Source: Saprospirales bacterium
GTDB taxonomy: Bacteria; Bacteroidota; Bacteroidia; Chitinophagales; Saprospiraceae
Assembly (NCBI GenBank): GCA_003448025.1
Contig: DLXL01000618.1
Coordinates: 10,231-19,131 of the forward strand
Direction of reading: 5' to 3'
Length of the DNA stretch: 8,901 nucleotides
The notes below the pieces were generated by a model, which ran no database searches, was not told the origin of the DNA, and was given only the letters and a program-made list of their open reading frames with translations. Both the position numbers and the translations under genes were made by a program. Shown here in pieces: positions 5,943-8,901 of the stretch. Position 1 is the stretch's first letter. Each line of letters starts with the position of its first letter.

Positions 5943-6716
5943 CTAATGCAGCAAATTGTGCTGCAAAGAGACGGAAAAACTATGCATACTAGGAGGATAT
6001 GAGCCCAAGTAGATGAAATCAATTATTGGGTTACCTAATAACAATGGATCTCTGGTAAAATAGCTATCACCATCCTGGGTGTAATACCTTTCAAATAAAT
6101 ATTCTACCCCTATTTTAGTATTGTTGTTAATCTGGTAGAAAATGCCTGTAGTAAAATGTGATCTAAAATCTGAGGTTCCCAGTCGCGTGGCGCCGAATTC
6201 ATTATGCCCATTAGCATCTTTCTGGCCGGTGAATTTGAAAATGGAGGTTTGTTCGTTTCTAACAGAAAGGTTGTGGCAAACACCTGCTCCAACCTGAAAG
6301 TGCCATTTAGAAAGGTTTTTAGGGCTGAATTGAAGCTTTATGGGTGCAACCAGGGTGTTCGTCGTTGACTTATACACATGGCTGATAGAGCTTGTAAGAA
6401 CTCCTGAGGGATCAAAAACTTGATATTGATGGGATTCAAAGTATTCAAAATAGGATAATCGGTAACTCAACTCGGCAATAATGCTCCATTGAGGCTTTAT
6501 GCGCCATGCTCCATATACTCCAAAGGTATACTGGTATCCTGGTTTGAAGCCGTAGTTAATGTTGTCCTGATCTCTAAAATCCGACAACTCATCTTTGGCA
6601 TTGGGTAAGGTGAAGTTGCCTCCTTTTGCTAAAAGACCGAGTTGAAATTTGCCGGATTGGCTGTAGGCGATATGGGTAATACCGGTTAAACAAACGAAAA
6701 GTAGTAGTCGATTCAT
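5943..6716 (-). CDS. Outer-membrane beta-barrel protein (AT-rich gene)
   Basis: A 257-residue exported protein. The signal peptide is M1-N-R, a hydrophobic core to about residue 15, and A17-Y-S19 followed by Q20, a good signal peptidase I site. The mature part shows alternating polar/hydrophobic strands separated by Asn/Asp/Ser-rich loops, e.g. Y-T-F-G-V-Y-G-A-W-R, W-S-I-I-A-E-L-S-Y-R-L-S-Y and F-R-S-H-F-T-T-G-I-F-Y. This fits an 8-10-strand barrel of the general Bacteroidota outer-membrane beta-barrel group; no ligand or specific family is recognisable. It ends H-S-F-S-V-S-L-Q-H-N-L-L-H rather than with an aromatic residue. Two 60-base samples have about 33-35% GC, against about 57% for one sample in prmA. 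It starts 75 bp after the upstream barrel gene and ends 2 bp before prmA. Confidence 0.75.
   Translation of the reverse strand: MNRLLLFVCLTGITHIAYSQSGKFQLGLLAKGGNFTLPNAKDELSDFRDQDNINYGFKPGYQYTFGVYGAWRIKPQWSIIAELSYRLSYFEYFESHQYQVFDPSGVLTSSISHVYKSTTNTLVAPIKLQFSPKNLSKWHFQVGAGVCHNLSVRNEQTSIFKFTGQKDANGHNEFGATRLGTSDFRSHFTTGIFYQINNNTKIGVEYLFERYYTQDGDSYFTRDPLLLGNPIIDFIYLGSYPPSMHSFSVSLQHNLLH
5947..5965 (-). repeat. Perfect hairpin at the OMP stop / prmA start junction
   Basis: TGCAGCA (5947-5953) and TGCTGCA (5959-5965) are exact reverse complements around the 5-nt AATTG, so a 7-bp stem forms on either strand. On the mRNA it covers the last codons of the beta-barrel gene and ends 6 nt before the prmA ATG at 5940, where the ribosome would bind. 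It could link translation of the two genes or be an mRNA-stability structure. Confidence 0.4.
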
Positions 6717-6791
6717 AGCAGGTGATTTTCGTATGTTGACGGAGTAGCTGGGGGAAAGGGTTGGGCAAACCGTATTTCAATTCTTCAAACG

Positions 6792-7433
6792 TCAAAACAC
6801 ATATTGTAAACCCAGTCCCGCCCGATGGCTGGTTTGCCTGAAATAAAAATTACTACTGTCAATCCAAATCCTTTGATGGCTCAGGAATAAATGCCCGCCT
6901 ATCTGCGGGTTGAGCTGAAAACGATAACCATAGGTCAAACCACCGCCTCTGTAATCACGATCGGAAATGTCATCGCTGCGGGCCGGATAAGCGCCATCTT
7001 CCGGGTAACCATCGGCATCGGTAAGTTGGTAGGAAAGATTAGCAAATACCCCAACGTAAAAGCCTTTAAGCGACTGCTTAATATAATAACGGGCCAAAAT
7101 CCGGCCGCTAAACTGCTGATTTTTAACCTGGTAGGTGACATCAGGTTTACTTGATGCAGGCGAAACCGGCGAAACGACCTCCGGGTAAACTCCGATGGTT
7201 TGCCAGTCTAGTTCTGCACCAAAAGAAAATCTTTTCCTGAAACGATACTCCAGCCCGGCCTGAAGTCCACCGGATTTTCTGTCAAATGTATTTTCCGGCG
7301 ATTCGATAGAGACGATGCCATAGGTGCCCGATAAACTCAGGAGGGTAGATTGGCTGTATACTTGCCATGCCTGCAGGAACAGTGCCCATAAAAGCACAGA
7401 CTGATAGCAGATCCTTCGGTTTTTAGCAGCCAT
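6792..7433 (-). CDS. Small outer-membrane beta-barrel protein, translationally coupled to ffh
   Basis: A 213-residue exported protein. A basic N-region (K4-N-R-R7) precedes a hydrophobic core (V13-A22) and V25-Y-S27/Q28, a signal peptidase I site. The mature protein has alternating strands: L-Q-A-G-L-E-Y-R-F-R, F-S-F-G-A-E-L-D-W, G-R-I-L-A-R-Y-Y-I, G-F-Y-V-G-V-F-A-N-L-S-Y and G-L-T-Y-G-Y-R-F-Q-L. It ends R-A-G-L-G-L-Q-Y-V-F, with the terminal Phe expected for recognition by the BAM insertion machinery. This fits an 8-strand barrel; no specific function is recognisable. Its ATG overlaps the ffh stop codon as TAATG (7435-7431), which implies translational coupling. The next barrel gene starts 75 bp downstream, and I see no clear promoter in that gap. 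Confidence 0.8.
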   Translation of the reverse strand: MAAKNRRICYQSVLLWALFLQAWQVYSQSTLLSLSGTYGIVSIESPENTFDRKSGGLQAGLEYRFRKRFSFGAELDWQTIGVYPEVVSPVSPASSKPDVTYQVKNQQFSGRILARYYIKQSLKGFYVGVFANLSYQLTDADGYPEDGAYPARSDDISDRDYRGGGLTYGYRFQLNPQIGGHLFLSHQRIWIDSSNFYFRQTSHRAGLGLQYVF

Positions 7434-8809
7434 TATCTGCGCTTAAAGCGGGAGATGCCTCCTTTAGGCGCAGGCATATTCATGCCGCCTCCGCCGGGCA
7501 TGCCCATGCGGCCGGCCGGCATTTTGGAAAAGGAGTGCATCATCTGGCGCATCTGATTGAAGTTTTTCATGAACAGGTTGATCTGATCCAGATTTTGCCC
7601 GCAACCTACAGCCAGTCTCTTTTTACGGGAAAGCGTAATGCCATCTGGATTGGCGCGTTCCCATGGGGTCATACTTTGGATTATGGCTTCCACACGCACC
7701 AGCGCTTTATCGTCAATCGGAGCATCCTTCAAGGCCTTATCCATTCCTGGGATCATCGCCATAAGGCTTTTGAGATCGCCCATTTTCTTGATCATTTGCT
7801 TTTGCCAAAGAAAATCCTTGAAGTCAAACTTGTTTTGCTTGATACGTTTTTCCAGACGTTTCGCTTCTTCTTCGTCGAACTCCATCTGGGCTTTTTCCAC
7901 GAGCGAAACGATATCGCCCATGCCCAGAATTCGCTGCGCCATACGATCAGGGTAGAAAATATCCAGTGCATCCAGCTTTTCCCCCTGAGATACAAACTTG
8001 ATGGGTTTTCCTACCGTATGTTTAATGGTCAGGGCTGCGCCACCCCGGGTATCACCGTCCAGTTTTGTGAGTACTACCCCGTCAAAATTAATCCTGCTGT
8101 TGAATGCCTCTGCAGTGTTTACGGCATCCTGACCGGTCATGGAGTCCACTACGAAAAGCGTTTCAGTAGGGTTGAGTGCTTTTTTGATGTTCTCCACCTC
8201 TTCCATCATGGCCTCATCCACGGCCAAACGACCGGCGGTATCCACTACTACTACATCGTGGCTGTTTGCCTTTGCATAAGCCACTGCATTTCGGGCAATT
8301 TCGACCGGATTTTTGTTTTCGAGTTCTTTATATACGGTTACACTAATGCTGTCAGCCAATACGGTCAACTGATCAATTGCCGCCGGGCGGTATACATCAC
8401 AGGCTACCAGCAAGGGGCGCATTTTGCGCTGTTCTTTGAGGTGTTTGGCCAGTTTGCCACTGAAGGTCGTTTTACCGGAGCCTTGCAGTCCGGCAACCAA
8501 CACAACGCCGGGATGTCCTTTTACATTGATGCCAACGCTTTGGCCACCCATAAGCTCGGTAAGCTCATCGCTGACGATTTTGATCATCAACTGACCGGGA
8601 GATACACTTTTAAGCACATTTTCGGTGCCCAGCGCTTTGTCCTTCACGCGGTCAGTGAAATCCTTGGCGATCTTATAGTTTACGTCGGCAGCTACCAGCG
8701 CACGACGAATTTCCTTGATACTTTCAGCGACATTAAGTTCTGTGATGCGGTTATTACCGCTCAACACTTTAAAGGCACTCTCTAATCGGTCACTTAAACT
8801 TTCGAACAT
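7433..8809 (-). CDS. ffh: Signal recognition particle protein Ffh (SRP54 GTPase)
   Basis: A 458-residue GTPase that, with 4.5S RNA, binds signal sequences on translating ribosomes and delivers them to FtsY at the membrane. Residues 1-~90 are the N domain (with R36-R-A-L-V-A-A-D-V-N). The G domain follows: P-loop G107-L-Q-G-S-G-K-T-T, D138-V-Y-R-P-A-A, D190-T-A-G-R and T248-K-L-D-G-D with T-R-G-G-A-A-L. The methionine-rich M domain (about 325-436) includes I353-P-G-M-D and the RNA-binding segment S379-M-T-P-W-E-R-A-N-P then S394-R-K-K-R-L-A-V-G-C-G. The usual G-S-G is G402-C-G here. The tail is Gly/Met-rich and ends R-F-K-R-R. Length is typical. ATG at 8809 is chosen because the family start M-F-E-S-L is intact. 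A -7 box lies upstream, and the stop overlaps the next gene. Confidence 0.97.
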   Translation of the reverse strand: MFESLSDRLESAFKVLSGNNRITELNVAESIKEIRRALVAADVNYKIAKDFTDRVKDKALGTENVLKSVSPGQLMIKIVSDELTELMGGQSVGINVKGHPGVVLVAGLQGSGKTTFSGKLAKHLKEQRKMRPLLVACDVYRPAAIDQLTVLADSISVTVYKELENKNPVEIARNAVAYAKANSHDVVVVDTAGRLAVDEAMMEEVENIKKALNPTETLFVVDSMTGQDAVNTAEAFNSRINFDGVVLTKLDGDTRGGAALTIKHTVGKPIKFVSQGEKLDALDIFYPDRMAQRILGMGDIVSLVEKAQMEFDEEEAKRLEKRIKQNKFDFKDFLWQKQMIKKMGDLKSLMAMIPGMDKALKDAPIDDKALVRVEAIIQSMTPWERANPDGITLSRKKRLAVGCGQNLDQINLFMKNFNQMRQMMHSFSKMPAGRMGMPGGGGMNMPAPKGGISRFKRR

Positions 8810-8850
8810 TGTACTATCAGGCAGTAGTGATGGTTAAATAATTGGAAGGG

Positions 8851-8858
8851 CAAAGGTA
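8851..8858 (-). promoter_or_regulatory. Bacteroidota-type -7 box for ffh
   Basis: The minus strand reads TACCTTTG followed by C, the same octamer as before guaA, 41 bases upstream of the ffh ATG. The predicted start near 8845 gives a leader of about 35 nt. No clear TTG is seen at -33; that position is close to the 9-bp tandem repeat. Confidence 0.5.
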
Positions 8859-8865
8859 TGGAAGT

Positions 8866-8901
8866 TATTTGGGTCATTTGGGGCATTTGGGGCATTTGGG
8901 T
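8866..8901. repeat. 9-bp tandem repeat upstream of ffh, running off the window
   Basis: Four consecutive 9-bp units are visible: TATTTGGGT (8866-8874), CATTTGGGG (8875-8883), CATTTGGGG (8884-8892) and CATTTGGGT (8893-8901). The last unit reaches the window edge, so the array may continue. It lies just upstream of the ffh -7 box. The total copy number and any role are unknown. Confidence 0.7.

Noticed and set aside
6717..6791. Possible promoter between the two barrel genes
   Set aside because: The closest sequence, TACGGTTTG, has one base too many between TA and TTTG, and no -33 element is visible.
7490..7520. GC-rich palindromic stretch near the ffh 3' end
   Set aside because: Explained by the Gly/Met/Pro-rich codons of the Ffh C-terminal tail.
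7535..8785. 416-codon plus-strand open frame opposite ffh
   Set aside because: It lies fully antisense to the clearly coding ffh. Its translation is His/Cys/Phe/Tyr-rich with no recognisable domain, as expected for a shadow frame.

Overview
This window looks like a stretch of core chromosome from a member of the Bacteroidota, possibly a Saprospiria-like lineage (inference). Four lines of evidence support the phylum: repeated TAnnTTTG-type -7 promoter boxes upstream of genes; a TraR/DksA-like protein that has lost its zinc-binding cysteines; the gene order lptE - TPR-like protein - secG, which I recall as common in this phylum; and two small outer-membrane beta-barrel proteins with SPI signal peptides ending in Y-S-Q. 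I see no mobile element, CRISPR array, tRNA or rRNA.

Layout. The left edge (1-236, minus) holds the N-terminus of a thiamine-diphosphate-dependent 2-oxoacid dehydrogenase E1 protein. A 201-base divergent intergenic region (237-437) carries one -7 box in each direction and a terminator-like hairpin in the leader of the plus-strand gene. The only complete plus-strand gene (438-1022) encodes the DksA/TraR-like regulator. It converges on a long minus-strand block, and the two are separated by a bidirectional intrinsic terminator (1045-1081).

The minus-strand block, read in transcription order from the right edge, is: ffh (signal recognition particle GTPase), two outer-membrane beta-barrel proteins, prmA (ribosomal protein L11 methyltransferase), guaA (GMP synthase), a TrpF-like protein, lptE (LPS transport lipoprotein), a TPR-like cytoplasmic protein and secG (SecYEG subunit). 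Spacing is tight at ffh/OMP1 (TAATG overlap), OMP2/prmA (2 bp), guaA/trpF-like (26 bp) and TPR/secG (8 bp). Possible internal promoters lie before guaA and lptE. Several products share the theme of envelope biogenesis: Ffh and SecG in protein targeting and export, LptE in LPS assembly, and the two barrels as possible clients. PrmA, GuaA and the TrpF-like protein are cytoplasmic housekeeping or metabolic enzymes.

The most unusual observations are substitutions at active sites. In GuaA the catalytic histidine of the glutaminase triad is read as arginine (R170), with the rest of the enzyme intact. In the TrpF-like protein the substrate-binding arginine of the canonical S-P-R motif is glycine, although both catalytic residues remain, and the gene lies outside any trp operon. 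Other points are an AT-rich beta-barrel gene between more GC-rich neighbours, hairpins in three leaders or junctions, and a 9-bp tandem repeat running off the right edge. I found no convincing novel multi-gene system here; the window is mainly ordinary housekeeping sequence.
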